From Nitrososphaerota archaeon (lineage in GTDB: Archaea; Thermoproteota; Nitrososphaeria; Nitrososphaerales; Nitrosopumilaceae), in the NCBI GenBank assembly GCA_028866655.1, contig JAGWHQ010000005.1, positions 1 through 64,000 of the forward strand: a stretch of DNA of 64,000 nucleotides, in the 5' to 3' direction. The position numbers and the translations under genes are program-made. This document shows positions 23,764 through 33,488 of this stretch, one piece after another. The notes beneath the pieces are model-generated. The model was given only the letters and a program-made list of their open reading frames with translations. It was not told the DNA's origin and made no database searches. Position 1 is the stretch's first letter, and the number at the start of each line of letters is the position of its first letter.

Positions 23764-25848
23764 CTAAATTAACAACAGGAATACTACGATTAGTATACCT
23801 ACTCCAAAGATGTAAAGATAAGATTGAGAAACTCCGGTCTGTGTTGCTTGCATTATTCTTGCACCACCAGCCATAGTCTTCTCTGGAACCACATTGAATC
23901 CCTCTAATACAATGTTCTCAAAGTACTTGTAAAGACCCCTGGCTACGTATAGAGGAGCTACTACAAATCCCCAATAGATCAATGCATTGAGATACCATCT
24001 GTTTAAGAAAAATTTGTGAATAGCATAAAAGAATATGTTTGAATTTACGAATTTTACTGGATCAACAAATCTTCCAATATAGAAGACATATCCTAATCCA
24101 AATCCAATGGCAAATGCAGCTAGTGAGGCCATGAGAGCTATAGGATTGACACCTTCTAGGAAGCCACCAAGTAATGGTTGTCCTCCCATTGCAACAGCAT
24201 CAACATTAGACTTTATTCCAAAGGTTGAACCCAAGTAGTTAACAAATAGATCATGTATCTGGTGTTCAAATGCAAGACCCATCACACCCACTCCAATTGT
24301 CAATGCAGCGAGTATTCCATATGGAACCCACATTGAAGGACTAGCTTCGTGTATATGATGTCCAGCTTTTTCTAATTCTTCAATATGCTTGCTTTTGTTA
24401 CCAAAGAATACTAGTCCTATCATCCTAGTGGTATAGAATGCGGTTATCACTGCAGTAACTACTGCAATTGTAAATAGTGGAAGAGCCCAAGTATTACCAG
24501 ATTGATAAACTGCTGCAAATATTGCATCCTTACTCCAGAAACCTGTTGTGATAAATGGAGCACCCATCAGGCCAAGACCAGCTGCCCACATGAAGACATA
24601 GGTCTTTTTCATGTATTTTCTCAGACCTCCCATATCTGTCATAAACCTAGAACCCACAATGTGTAATACAGAACCTGCAGCCATGAACAGCGATGCCTTG
24701 AACATGGCATGTGAAATCAGATGGAAGAATCCAGCTGTATAACCATCAACAAATTGTTTTGAAAGACCTGCAACACCAAGAGCCATCATCATGTAACCTA
24801 TTTGTGAACCAGTAGAATATGCAAGGACTTTTTTTATTTCAGGATGTACCATTCCTTGCGTGGCAAGAAGAAGTGCAGTTATTGCTCCAACCCATGCTAT
24901 CACCTCAAAGAATTGATCCATATTGATTCCAATTGCAGCAAGTGCAAAGAATAGAGGAGCTAATCTTGCTACCAAAAATACACCAGCCTTGACCATTGTC
25001 GCAGCGTGAATAAGTGCTGAAACTGCGGTAGGTCCGGTCATTGCTTCAAGTAGCCATTCATTTAATGGGAATTGTGCAGATTTTCCTATTGCACCGCCAA
25101 ACAACAAGACAGCAGCTGGAATCAACAAGTGTTGTGCAGCCATAGCAGTTGCCCAGCTAGTATTTGTAGTTAATTCTCTAAATCCAAAAGTACCTGCAAA
25201 TGCAAAGATTAGGAACATGCCAGCCAGCATCATGACATCACCGACCTTGGTCATGATGAATGCCTTCATTCCTGAATGAGTTGGAGAATAATAGTCCATT
25301 AGGCCAAGTACATGTCGTCCTTCTGTTCCAACATAGTCCTTCTTTTTGTCCCTATACCAAAATCCTACCAAGGCATATGATGCAAGGCCTACTCCTTCCC
25401 AACCAAAGAAGAGCTGCAAAAAGTTATCAGATAAAACAATAAGTTGCATAGAACCTAAGAAGAATGCCATCCAGAAAAAGAATCTAGTTAGATCCTTGTC
25501 TCCTTTCATGTATCCAGTACTATATACAAATATCAAAAATGAAATCCAAGCAACAACATTACTCATTATCACAGCAAGTGGGTCAGCTAAAACTCCAGCT
25601 TTGAGTCCAATTGATGAGATCCAAGGAATTTGGTTGTGTATCTCATGATTACTAAGAGCTGATGGAAGAAGAGTTAGGACAGAGATTGCACTTGCAAGAG
25701 CAAATGCTACTGCGACATAACCAGTTGCACGCTTAGAGGCTTTTCCAACAGCTGGTATTATCAGAGCTGCAACAAATGGCAGAATCCAAATTGCCCATAC
25801 TTTAAGATCTCCTAATCCTGGAATAAAATCAAAAGGCAAAATAGTCAT
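23764..25848 (-). CDS. nuoL: Complex I subunit L (antiporter-like)
   Basis: The 694-residue protein is the largest antiporter-like subunit. Landmarks are FFGWEGVGLASYALVGFWY (TM5 Glu), SAQFPLNEWLLEAMTGPTAVSALIHAATMVKAGVF, and PEIKKVLAYSTGSQIGYMM. The C-terminal extension (about 560-694) includes a hydrophilic stretch and ends in a final membrane helix (YLYIFGVGILIVVFLLLI), consistent with the lateral helix HL plus anchor. It is 3 nt downstream of nuoM. Confidence 0.95.
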   Translation of the reverse strand: MTILPFDFIPGLGDLKVWAIWILPFVAALIIPAVGKASKRATGYVAVAFALASAISVLTLLPSALSNHEIHNQIPWISSIGLKAGVLADPLAVIMSNVVAWISFLIFVYSTGYMKGDKDLTRFFFWMAFFLGSMQLIVLSDNFLQLFFGWEGVGLASYALVGFWYRDKKKDYVGTEGRHVLGLMDYYSPTHSGMKAFIMTKVGDVMMLAGMFLIFAFAGTFGFRELTTNTSWATAMAAQHLLIPAAVLLFGGAIGKSAQFPLNEWLLEAMTGPTAVSALIHAATMVKAGVFLVARLAPLFFALAAIGINMDQFFEVIAWVGAITALLLATQGMVHPEIKKVLAYSTGSQIGYMMMALGVAGLSKQFVDGYTAGFFHLISHAMFKASLFMAAGSVLHIVGSRFMTDMGGLRKYMKKTYVFMWAAGLGLMGAPFITTGFWSKDAIFAAVYQSGNTWALPLFTIAVVTAVITAFYTTRMIGLVFFGNKSKHIEELEKAGHHIHEASPSMWVPYGILAALTIGVGVMGLAFEHQIHDLFVNYLGSTFGIKSNVDAVAMGGQPLLGGFLEGVNPIALMASLAAFAIGFGLGYVFYIGRFVDPVKFVNSNIFFYAIHKFFLNRWYLNALIYWGFVVAPLYVARGLYKYFENIVLEGFNVVPEKTMAGGARIMQATQTGVSQSYLYIFGVGILIVVFLLLI

Positions 25849-25851
25849 TTT

Positions 25852-27405
25852 CTAAACTCCCACCAATCCTTTCATGAAAGGAATTATTTGATTAAAGAAT
25901 ACATCTGGATATATTCCAATAACAACACTGAATCCTGCCAAGACCATCATTGGACCTGTAACATACCAATTTGCTTCCTTTGTTTTTTCCAGATTTTCTG
26001 GAAGTTTTCCAAAGAAGATTCGTTTTATCATCCATAATACATATGCCATTGTAATTACAGTTGCAATCAAACCTAGACCAAATGTAACCATTCTTATCAT
26101 TGAGCCCTGTTGAATCGCAGTTTGAAGTGCACCATAGAACATTGTCCATTCTGCCATAAACCCACTAGTTGGAGGGACACCCATGAGAGTAAGAGCTCCA
26201 ATCATTGCACAAACTGCTGTTATCGGCATCTTTCCTGCAAGACCTCCCATCTTTGTTATACTGCGAGTTCCAACTTGCAAAATTATTGCACCAACCATCA
26301 TGAACAAAATTACTTTACCTAGACTGTGAGATACAAACATCATTTCAGAACCAGAAAGACCAAGTGCAGAAGCAGAACCAATTCCAAATAAAATATAGCC
26401 CATCTGACTAATACTAGAATAAGCAAATAGTTTTCTAATGTCATCTTGCACCAGTGCCATTATTCCACCGTAGATCATTGTTACCAAGCCCCAAATGTTC
26501 AAGGCCAGAGCAAAATGTTCGTACTGGGCAGGCATTAGCATTATTATCAATCTAAAGAATCCGTATGCACCAACTCCTAACATAGCTCCAGATGATAGTG
26601 CGTTAAGTGGAGTCGGTGAAGCTTTGTAAACATGTGGTAACCACATGTGTACCACAAATGATGCCATCTTTACTGCAAGTCCAACTATGATTGCAACAGC
26701 AGCAAGTGCAAGAACATGTGGCGGTATACCATGCGTTTTGATATCTGCATAATTGAAGCTGCCAACACTGAGACCAATTGAAAGAAAACCAAGTAAAAGG
26801 ATGACAGCGCCAACATGAGTCCAGAAAAAGAATAACAATGCTACTCTTCGTCTTGATTCGTATCCCCAAATTGCCAACATGAAGAATGCTGGAATAAGCA
26901 TGACCTCAAAGAAGACATAAAATTCAATCAAGTTGGTTGCAAGTACGGTTCCAAGCATACCCATCGCCATTACAAGGAAGAGCGCATAGTATGCTCCAAT
27001 TTGATGATTAAGATGACTTTTCAGAGAAGAAGATTCTACCATTTCAGTTCCGCCTCCCACTAGTTTTTCAGTGTTCATTCGTTCTTCAAACATTGTGGTG
27101 ATTCTTGAAACCATGTACGGCTTTGAGAAAAGTGCTACTACTGTAGATATGAGATATATCATGATTGCAAATGGGGAAGCAAGACCATCAAGTAATAATC
27201 CAAATTCGCCAAATAGCTGAGTCCACTTGTAATGCTCTTCATAACCTCCCGAAAGCACCGGAGCAATAACTAGTACAGTGCAATACGCCAGCAATCCAAA
27301 ACTAAACAATGCTGCTGCAGTAGGCCCAGACTTGCGTCCAATATAGTATGCAACCGGAGAGAGTAATAGAGGCAGTAGCAGAGCCTGCAATAGTACGAAT
27401 TGCAT
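25852..27405 (-). CDS. nuoM: Complex I subunit M (antiporter-like)
   Basis: The 517-residue protein shows FYVFFEVMLIPAFFMLAIWGYESRRR (TM5 Glu), KMASFVVHMWLPHVYKASPTPLNALSSGAMLGVGAYG and DDIRKLFAYSSISQMGYILFG. These are the conserved proton-path elements of NuoM. A loop of about 60 residues after TM3 (about 85-130) is longer than usual and contains EERMNTEKLVGGGTEMVESSS. The start ATG overlaps the nuoK stop by one base. Confidence 0.95.
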   Translation of the reverse strand: MQFVLLQALLLPLLLSPVAYYIGRKSGPTAAALFSFGLLAYCTVLVIAPVLSGGYEEHYKWTQLFGEFGLLLDGLASPFAIMIYLISTVVALFSKPYMVSRITTMFEERMNTEKLVGGGTEMVESSSLKSHLNHQIGAYYALFLVMAMGMLGTVLATNLIEFYVFFEVMLIPAFFMLAIWGYESRRRVALLFFFWTHVGAVILLLGFLSIGLSVGSFNYADIKTHGIPPHVLALAAVAIIVGLAVKMASFVVHMWLPHVYKASPTPLNALSSGAMLGVGAYGFFRLIIMLMPAQYEHFALALNIWGLVTMIYGGIMALVQDDIRKLFAYSSISQMGYILFGIGSASALGLSGSEMMFVSHSLGKVILFMMVGAIILQVGTRSITKMGGLAGKMPITAVCAMIGALTLMGVPPTSGFMAEWTMFYGALQTAIQQGSMIRMVTFGLGLIATVITMAYVLWMIKRIFFGKLPENLEKTKEANWYVTGPMMVLAGFSVVIGIYPDVFFNQIIPFMKGLVGV

Positions 27406-27710
27406 TACCCTTTCAAGCTCCTAAAGTCTGCAATGTCAATGTTTCTGTACATTCTATATGCAACAATTACAAGTGCCAATCCAACTGCAACTTCTGCTGC
27501 AGCTATCGCTATTGAAAAGAGAGCAAATGTTTGTCCTTGACTATTTGGTATGTATCTTGAAAATGCTACCAAGTTGAGATTGGCAGAATTGATAACCATC
27601 TCTATGCCAAAAAGCATACGTATTGCATTTCGCTTTACTGCTATTCCATAGATTCCAATGGCAAGCAATGCCACTGAAACTAGAACAAAATCAATCAGCG
27701 CGTTGGCCAT
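27405..27710 (-). CDS. nuoK: Complex I subunit K
   Basis: The 101-residue protein has three membrane helices. It carries the conserved acidic residues of NuoK in FGIEMVINSANLNLVAFSRY (TM2) and AIAAAEVAVGLALVIVAYRMYRN (TM3). NuoK links proton transfer between NuoJ/NuoH and the antiporter subunits. It overlaps the end of nuoJ by 20 bases. Confidence 0.95.
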   Translation of the reverse strand: MANALIDFVLVSVALLAIGIYGIAVKRNAIRMLFGIEMVINSANLNLVAFSRYIPNSQGQTFALFSIAIAAAEVAVGLALVIVAYRMYRNIDIADFRSLKG

Positions 27711-28203
27711 CTATAACATCCTCCCTTCTTGCTAGTGTCATTGCCCCGATAATTGATGATGCCAAAATTAATGCCATCACTATTAATGCAGGCGAATAAT
27801 ATGTTAGAAAGTCTTCTCCAATTTTTTTGTAATCTACTTCAGCCGAATTTGTATCCATTGTTTTCAGACCAGAACCAATGATTATTGTTCCTATGCCCAA
27901 CATGATCACAATCATCAATGCAATACCAGCATATCTTCGGCGTTTGTCTTCGACTTTATTGAAAATAAGTTCGCGTCTTACCAACATAACTGTGAATAGT
28001 ATAAGAACTGCAATTGAACCGACGTAAACTGAAAGTTGGAACATTGCTACAAATGGCGCATCTAACAACAGAAAGAATCCAGCAACGCCAGATAATGCAA
28101 GCATCAATGCGATTGAACCGTATATCAAAGAGCGTATTTCAAGTGCTGCAATTGCAGAACCAATTGTTAGAACAGAAAGAGCTAGAAATACAGCATCAAC
28201 CAT
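27691..28203 (-). CDS. nuoJ: Complex I subunit J
   Basis: I start at MVDAVFLALSVLTIG (28203); the track's Met at 28221 is an alternative that would lengthen the overlap with nuoI. There are five membrane helices. The conserved region around LDAPFVAMFQLSVYVGSIAVLILFTVMLVRR, with its flexible TM3, matches NuoJ. A hydrophilic loop (about 120-140) precedes the last helix. It is co-translated with nuoI and nuoK. Confidence 0.93.
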   Translation of the reverse strand: MVDAVFLALSVLTIGSAIAALEIRSLIYGSIALMLALSGVAGFFLLLDAPFVAMFQLSVYVGSIAVLILFTVMLVRRELIFNKVEDKRRRYAGIALMIVIMLGIGTIIIGSGLKTMDTNSAEVDYKKIGEDFLTYYSPALIVMALILASSIIGAMTLARREDVIDGQRAD

Positions 28204-28693
28204 GTGAAGCACCCCTGTCATCGATCTTTATTTCAACATCTTGTGAAATCTTTGGCTTTATGGCAAGTTGGGCAGGGGTGTAAATTAGAGCAGATTTTGT
28301 AAAAGATGAAAGCTCATAGTCGTTGGTCATGTAAAGCGCATAAAATGGACATGCATCAACACATAGACCACAGAATACACATTTACCGTAATCGATCTGT
28401 GGCATTATGGCTTTTTTATTATGCTTCCATGTTTCATGAACCTTGACCATGCTTATGGCTTCTGCTATCCCCTCACATGCTACCGAGCAAAGCTGACAAC
28501 CAGTACAGTGCTCATGGAATAGTATGTGTCTTCCTCTTAACCCGGCAATTCCCACTCCAGTTTCTGGATTGAATTGAAAGCCATCACCTACAAATTTTAA
28601 TTTCTGTTCAGGATAACGCAACGTAAATCGTTTTACTGCAAGATGTTTTACACCAGAATTTAGTGCACGTATTATCCCTATTACATTACTCAT
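28196..28693 (-). CDS. nuoI: Complex I subunit I (2 x [4Fe-4S])
   Basis: The 165-residue protein has two ferredoxin motifs, CTGCQLCSVACEG (about 62) and CVFCGLCVDACPFYAL (about 107), the sites of clusters N6a and N6b. The second motif ends in the usual CP; the first is an EG variant (C-E-G rather than C-P). These clusters pass electrons from the donor site to NuoB. It overlaps nuoH by 4 nt. Confidence 0.95.
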   Translation of the reverse strand: MSNVIGIIRALNSGVKHLAVKRFTLRYPEQKLKFVGDGFQFNPETGVGIAGLRGRHILFHEHCTGCQLCSVACEGIAEAISMVKVHETWKHNKKAIMPQIDYGKCVFCGLCVDACPFYALYMTNDYELSSFTKSALIYTPAQLAIKPKISQDVEIKIDDRGASHG

Positions 28694-29991
28694 TGCAACA
28701 ATCCTCCCGGTCCCAAGACACCTGCGTATAGCAATCCGAGAGCTATAAAGATGTTAATGAATGCAAGACCAATTAGTTTGTACCAACCAGTGTGCAATAT
28801 CATATCTATTCTAACTCTTGGGAAGACTCCACGAGGTAACAGAATCAAGAGTATTACTCCTACAGTCTTGATCACAAACCACAATGTACCATTGAGCATT
28901 TCCTGATCAAAGAGTGGCAATCCAGGGAACTTGGCAGTCACTGGACCAATTGTAATTCCTTGAGTGATAATATCTTGTGGGAATGGTGGCCAAACCATTG
29001 GACCATTCCAACCGCCAAGGAATAACACTACAAACAATCCTGCAAATGCATATAATTTCAAATAAGTGCCAAGTTGAATTAATCCATACATCATTCCTGA
29101 AAATTCTGTTAGCCATCCTGCAACAATCTCACTTTCTGCCTCTGGAAGATCAAATGGAACTCTTTCAAGTTCTGCCAATATTGTAATGAAAAATACTATA
29201 GCGCCAATTGGAAGAAAAGCTATCCACCAAAAGTGTTCTTGTGACTCTACAATGTGTGAAAGATTCAAACTTCCAGAGAGTATTACAACTCCAAGAAGCG
29301 AAAGTATCAACGGAATTTCAAAAGCAACCATTTGATGAAGTGCTCTGAGACCACCAATGAATGTCCATTTACTATTTGCTGCCCATGCAGTGAGTACAGC
29401 AATTATTGGGAAGAAACCAATGACTGCAAATACGGCTAAAAGTCCAACGTTGGGGTTTGCAACTACCCATCCCGGAGCAACTGGAATAAGAGAAACAAAT
29501 GCACCAGCAGCACCAACAAATAACAATGGACCAAGCCAGAATATGGGCTTGTCAGCTTTTGCAGGGATGATGATCTCTTTGCTCATTAGCTTAAATCCAT
29601 CGCCCATCAGTTGCAGTATTCCTTCAATTTTTCCACAATAGAGAGGACCAACTCTGAGCTGTATTTTTGCAAGGAATTTTCTTTCAACAAATATTGTTGC
29701 AGCAGCAAGTAGAGCAGCAAATCCAAATCCTGGAAATGCCATCACTTTGAAAATAGTAGTATGCATAAAGTTCTTGACAATTGGTAAAGTACGCGATGGA
29801 TCTGCCATCCAAGTCATTGCCAAATAAGGTGTCATCAGTTGGTTGTTGATTACAGGCAGTTTGATGTAGAACAATACGATAAAGACTATCGGCAATCCAA
29901 CTAGACTGAAGATTAGAATAACCCAGAATATCAGATCAAATAAAGAACCTATGAATCGACTTAGTCTAAACTGCGGTGCAATAGTTGACAT
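28690..29991 (-). CDS. nuoH: Complex I subunit H, with N-terminal extension
   Basis: The 433-residue protein is longer than the usual 320-350. The extra part is at the N-terminus (residues 1 to about 75), with an additional membrane helix (LIFWVILIFSLVGLPIVFIVLFY). The family core follows: ERKFLAKIQLRVGP, the quinone-pocket loop, ELERVPFDLPEAESEIVAGWLTEFSGMMYG, and a C-terminal LPRGVFPRVRIDMILHTGWYKLIGL. It forms the membrane side of the quinone chamber. Archaeal relatives of this lineage probably share the extension, but I cannot check here. Confidence 0.95.
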   Translation of the reverse strand: MSTIAPQFRLSRFIGSLFDLIFWVILIFSLVGLPIVFIVLFYIKLPVINNQLMTPYLAMTWMADPSRTLPIVKNFMHTTIFKVMAFPGFGFAALLAAATIFVERKFLAKIQLRVGPLYCGKIEGILQLMGDGFKLMSKEIIIPAKADKPIFWLGPLLFVGAAGAFVSLIPVAPGWVVANPNVGLLAVFAVIGFFPIIAVLTAWAANSKWTFIGGLRALHQMVAFEIPLILSLLGVVILSGSLNLSHIVESQEHFWWIAFLPIGAIVFFITILAELERVPFDLPEAESEIVAGWLTEFSGMMYGLIQLGTYLKLYAFAGLFVVLFLGGWNGPMVWPPFPQDIITQGITIGPVTAKFPGLPLFDQEMLNGTLWFVIKTVGVILLILLPRGVFPRVRIDMILHTGWYKLIGLAFINIFIALGLLYAGVLGPGGLLQ

Positions 29992-31125
29992 TTATCTATC
30001 TGCCTCCACAGGCCAATAATTAAGACCCCAGTAAACTGCAGGCATGTTACCTAGTTTTTCTCCTTTTAGCAAATATGGCATGCAAATCAAATTTCTAAAT
30101 GAACCGACACTTATCTTCACTCTATAAGGTTCTGGTCTGTTGTTAGATACAATGTAATATCCAATTGCACCTCTTCCAGATTCTATTCTACGATAAACTT
30201 CATCATTACCCCCTTTTGGATTTGGTTTTAATTTTGTGCGTACAGAGCCTGATTTTGGCATCTTTCTTAATGCATCTTTTATTATTCTACAACTTTCAAA
30301 CATCTCAAGGTAAGGTACTCGAGATCTTGCATACGAATCTCCTTCTTTCATAACTATTGTTTGAAAGTCTAGGTTTTCATAGACATCGTATGGTTCTTTT
30401 TTTCTTACATCAAAATCAACACCTGATGCTCTAAGTACAGAACCAGTAGTACCAAGTCTGATAGCATCAGTTCTTGATAGTATTCCACTTCCCTCGGTTC
30501 TTGCCTTCAAGAGAGGATTTTGATAGAATACAGCTTCGTATTCTTTTAATCTTTTTTCAAAATATTCAACTTGACGTAAACATCTCTCTTCAAAGTTAGA
30601 TGGTAAATCATTTCTTACTCCACCAGGTACTAGATATGCATGAGTTACTCTAGCACCAGACATTGCTTCTAAAAGATCAATGAAGAGTTCTCTGTCACCT
30701 GCAGGCCACATGAACATAGTAGAGTGACCTAAGAATATTCCATAGATAGCTAACCAGTATAAAATATAGATACAACGATTAAGTTCTGCTGCAATAACTC
30801 GGATGTATTTTGCACGTTCTGGAACTTCAATTCCCAATAATTCTTCCACTCCAAGACAATATGGATACAAGATGTTGGAAGAATCATGTATTACTGGTCT
30901 TTCAAGATGTGGAATGTTTTGAATATAATTTCTATATTCAGCCATTTTTTCTTCTCCTCGATGTACATAGCCTGGATCAGGATCACAAGAAACAATGTAA
31001 TCACCATCAACTTTGATAATTAATCTCATATGTCCAGAACCAGGATGTTGAGGACCTACGTTAAGCGTCATTATTTTATCATCCACTGTTTCAATATTCA
31101 TTCCTGGAGGTAGTTGTGTTGTCAT
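29992..31125 (-). CDS. nuoD: Complex I subunit D (49 kDa-type)
   Basis: The 377-residue protein has the NuoD signature at the N-terminus (NVGPQHPGSGHMRLI; DPGYVHRGEEKMAE) and at the C-terminus (ESGRGAIGYYIVSNNRPEPYRVKI). It forms the quinone site with NuoB. The [NiFe] hydrogenase cysteine pairs are absent, so this is complex I and not a hydrogenase. Confidence 0.96.
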   Translation of the reverse strand: MTTQLPPGMNIETVDDKIMTLNVGPQHPGSGHMRLIIKVDGDYIVSCDPDPGYVHRGEEKMAEYRNYIQNIPHLERPVIHDSSNILYPYCLGVEELLGIEVPERAKYIRVIAAELNRCIYILYWLAIYGIFLGHSTMFMWPAGDRELFIDLLEAMSGARVTHAYLVPGGVRNDLPSNFEERCLRQVEYFEKRLKEYEAVFYQNPLLKARTEGSGILSRTDAIRLGTTGSVLRASGVDFDVRKKEPYDVYENLDFQTIVMKEGDSYARSRVPYLEMFESCRIIKDALRKMPKSGSVRTKLKPNPKGGNDEVYRRIESGRGAIGYYIVSNNRPEPYRVKISVGSFRNLICMPYLLKGEKLGNMPAVYWGLNYWPVEADR

Positions 31126-31126
31126 T

Positions 31127-31789
31127 TTATCTTCCCTTTATCTTGAAATCTTTTCTGAATGGTGGTATATCTGCCCAATCCTCTGGCAAAAGTAATCGTC
31201 TCATATCAGGATGACCTTCAAAGTATACACCAAACATTTCAAAACACTCTCTTTCATGAAATTCTACACTATAAAACACATCACGTAATGATGGAGTTCT
31301 TGTTGCATCTGAACCAGGATTTGGAATATCTTCTCTTGGAACTCTAGTTGCAAGTGCAAAAATTTGTCTTCCAAGTTTTTCATCAGTATAAGATCCTAGG
31401 TGGTAGATGACTTCAATTTCACTTGAATCAGGATAGTCAACTCCAGATACAGATTCTGCGTGATCATACTTTAGTTCATCTCGTATAAATTTAGCAACAT
31501 CGATTATGTCCTCTCTTTTAGTAGTTACTCTAATTCTGTCAGCTCTTACATAATCTACACGTAACTTATCTCCAAATTTTGACGAAATTTTATCTGCTAA
31601 AGATTTTTCAAATGTTGGAATTGGTTTTGGTTTAACAGGAACATCAGGAGACAAGTCCAATCCTTTTTCTTCATAAAACTTTTTCGCATCACCTTTTGAC
31701 ATTGAATCAGACTTTGTATTTTCAGAATTGTCAGAATGTTCCTCTGTAGTATCTTTAGCTTCTACGTCCTTTTCAATTCCAGAGTTCAT
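31127..31789 (-). CDS. nuoC: Complex I subunit C (30 kDa-type)
   Basis: The 220-residue protein has a hydrophilic acidic/Ser-rich N-terminal extension (residues 1 to about 50, KDVEAKDTTEEHSDNSENTK). The NuoC domain follows: SVSGVDYPDSSEIEVIYHLGSY, ATRVPREDIP, and the C-terminal FHERECFEMFGVYFEGHPDMRRLLLPEDW signature. It stabilises NuoD at the arm. The extension has no obvious motif. It lies 1 nt upstream of nuoD. Confidence 0.95.
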   Translation of the reverse strand: MNSGIEKDVEAKDTTEEHSDNSENTKSDSMSKGDAKKFYEEKGLDLSPDVPVKPKPIPTFEKSLADKISSKFGDKLRVDYVRADRIRVTTKREDIIDVAKFIRDELKYDHAESVSGVDYPDSSEIEVIYHLGSYTDEKLGRQIFALATRVPREDIPNPGSDATRTPSLRDVFYSVEFHERECFEMFGVYFEGHPDMRRLLLPEDWADIPPFRKDFKIKGR

Positions 31790-31791
31790 TG

Positions 31792-32319
31792 TTATTTAGC
31801 CTTCGTCCGTTTTATTTTTTCTTGAAGTAACATGCATCCTTGAATTAGTGTTTCAGGTCTTGGTGGACATCCAGGAACATAAACATCGACTGGAAGAATT
31901 CCATCAATTCCAGGTAGTACGTTATACGAGTCAAAGTATAATCCTCCAGTTATGGCACATGCTCCCATTGCTATGACATATTTTGGATCAGGCATTTGAT
32001 CATAGACCATTCTTAATCTAGGAGCCATTTTTCTGGTAATTGTTCCCATAACAACTATGAGATCACATTGTCGGAGAGAACCAAATGCCTCAATGATACC
32101 AAACCTTTCAACATCATATCTAGGACTAGATGCCGCACCAAATTCTACACTACAGCATGCGGTCTCAAGGTGTACCGGCCACAAGGAGTAGATTCTACCC
32201 CAGTTGATAGCCATATCAAACGGTTTTCCCACTGCTCTGATGAGAACATCACCAAGCTTTCCAACTAGAACGTTAGTAGCATGAGGTGCAGTGTCTTGGT
32301 TAAGTAGTTCTTTTAACAT
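31792..32319 (-). CDS. nuoB: Complex I subunit B (cluster N2)
   Basis: The 175-residue protein shows the N2 ligands: the tandem Cys in ETACCSVEFGAAS, a Cys in RQCDLIVVMG, and the last in YVPGCPPRPETLI. Between them is SPRYDVERFG. N2 donates electrons to the quinone. A TATA-like tract (ttttaaatcaaatata, minus strand, around 32345) in the 43-nt gap after nuoA could be an internal promoter. Confidence 0.96.
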   Translation of the reverse strand: MLKELLNQDTAPHATNVLVGKLGDVLIRAVGKPFDMAINWGRIYSLWPVHLETACCSVEFGAASSPRYDVERFGIIEAFGSLRQCDLIVVMGTITRKMAPRLRMVYDQMPDPKYVIAMGACAITGGLYFDSYNVLPGIDGILPVDVYVPGCPPRPETLIQGCMLLQEKIKRTKAK

Positions 32320-32362
32320 TATTCTTCCCTATCCCGAATCTTTGTTATATTTGATTTAAAAG

Positions 32363-32779
32363 TTACCAAATGTCTTTTCTCCCCGCTTGGTACAATGCAA
32401 AGGCAAATGCTGCAAAAATTATTGCAAGAAATCCTATTATTGGAAGAGTTGCAGACTTTGGTAAATCAAGAATGCTACTTCCCCAGGCATACAAAAAGAT
32501 CGATGCGACATCAAATACAACAAACATCAAGACAAATGAATAATACTGCATCATGAAATGAGTACGTCCCTCTCCTTGTGGGACTTGGCCAGATTCCATA
32601 GGCAAAAACTTGACTGGATTAGGAGTACGTCTTGGTGCAATCATCCTAGAAAGAATTAGGGTTGGCCCTGTTGCCACAATTGCAAATGTGAATAACAATA
32701 AGATTGGACTGAAACTACTAGCAGCTTCTCCTACCAAAGTAGCTAACAAGCCAGTCGGAGAGTATAAAAATCTATGCAC
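32363..32779 (-). CDS. nuoA: Complex I subunit A
   Basis: The 138-residue protein has three membrane helices and the NuoA signature: PVKFLPMESGQVPQGEGRTHFMMQYYSFVLMFVVFDVASIFLYAWG, containing the Glu and Asp of the proton path. It is the first gene of the operon. The start at 32779 (MHRFLYSP) is taken from the track; an in-frame alternative is unlikely. The gap to the divergent peroxiredoxin gene is A+T rich and probably contains both promoters. Confidence 0.93.
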   Translation of the reverse strand: MHRFLYSPTGLLATLVGEAASSFSPILLLFTFAIVATGPTLILSRMIAPRRTPNPVKFLPMESGQVPQGEGRTHFMMQYYSFVLMFVVFDVASIFLYAWGSSILDLPKSATLPIIGFLAIIFAAFAFALYQAGRKDIW

Positions 32780-32923
32780 ATTATACGATCATAATTTTCA
32801 TTGCCAACAAATTTTTCAATAATTTTGTTGAAAATTAACAATATCTTCAATTTTACATATTGATCGATTTCGATCATTTAATTTCTAAAATGATTGATAT
32901 ATGACAATATCAAAACATACTCC

Positions 32924-33388
32924 ATGGTAAATGTTGGACAGAAAGCACCGCCTTTTACACTAGTAGACACAGAACTAAAAATGCAAAGTCTAGACGACTT
33001 TAAAGGAAAAAAAGTAGTCTTGTCATTTTTTGTAGCCGCAAGCTCTCCTGTATGTACAAAGGAAATGTGCACTTTCAGAGACGAATGGAATCAGATATCA
33101 AAACTCGGTGCTCAAGTAATAGGAATTAGCAATGATGGTCCATTTGCAAATAAAGCATTTGCAGAATCTCAACATCTTAATTTTCCAGTACTTGGAGACT
33201 ATAAGAGTCAGACAATAAGAGATTACGATATCCTAATGCCTGACTTGTTGCATGTAAAGGGATACGACGCAGCAAAGAGATCTGTGTTCATAGTAGATGA
33301 AACTGGAAACATAATTTACAAATGGGTTTCAGACAATCCACTGATAGAACCAAACTATCAAGAGATCATAGACTTTCTCAAGAAATAA
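32924..33388 (+). CDS. Peroxiredoxin (AhpC/TSA, Bcp-like)
   Basis: The start is ATG 32924 (MVNVGQKAPPFTLVDTELKMQ); the track extension from 32894 does not match the family. The peroxidatic cysteine lies in AASSPVCTKEMCTFRDEWN, with a second Cys four residues later, and the FAESQHLNFPVLGDY and FIVDETGNIIYKWVSD segments are typical. It reduces peroxides using thiols. It is divergent from nuoA; a link to respiratory peroxide stress is only suggested by position. Confidence 0.92.
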   Translation: MVNVGQKAPPFTLVDTELKMQSLDDFKGKKVVLSFFVAASSPVCTKEMCTFRDEWNQISKLGAQVIGISNDGPFANKAFAESQHLNFPVLGDYKSQTIRDYDILMPDLLHVKGYDAAKRSVFIVDETGNIIYKWVSDNPLIEPNYQEIIDFLKK

Positions 33389-33488
33389 AGTAAAATCTCT
33401 TTTAATTTATTTTTAAAATATGTTACGTATCAATTACGTATTCTTGCAATTACCAAAATCTAAATATTAAGAACAACACTAGGATCAG

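Noticed and set aside
29992-32319. [NiFe] hydrogenase or Ech/Mbh-type complex
   Set aside because: The NuoD chain lacks the CxxC pairs that bind nickel-iron, and the operon has the full complex I membrane set.
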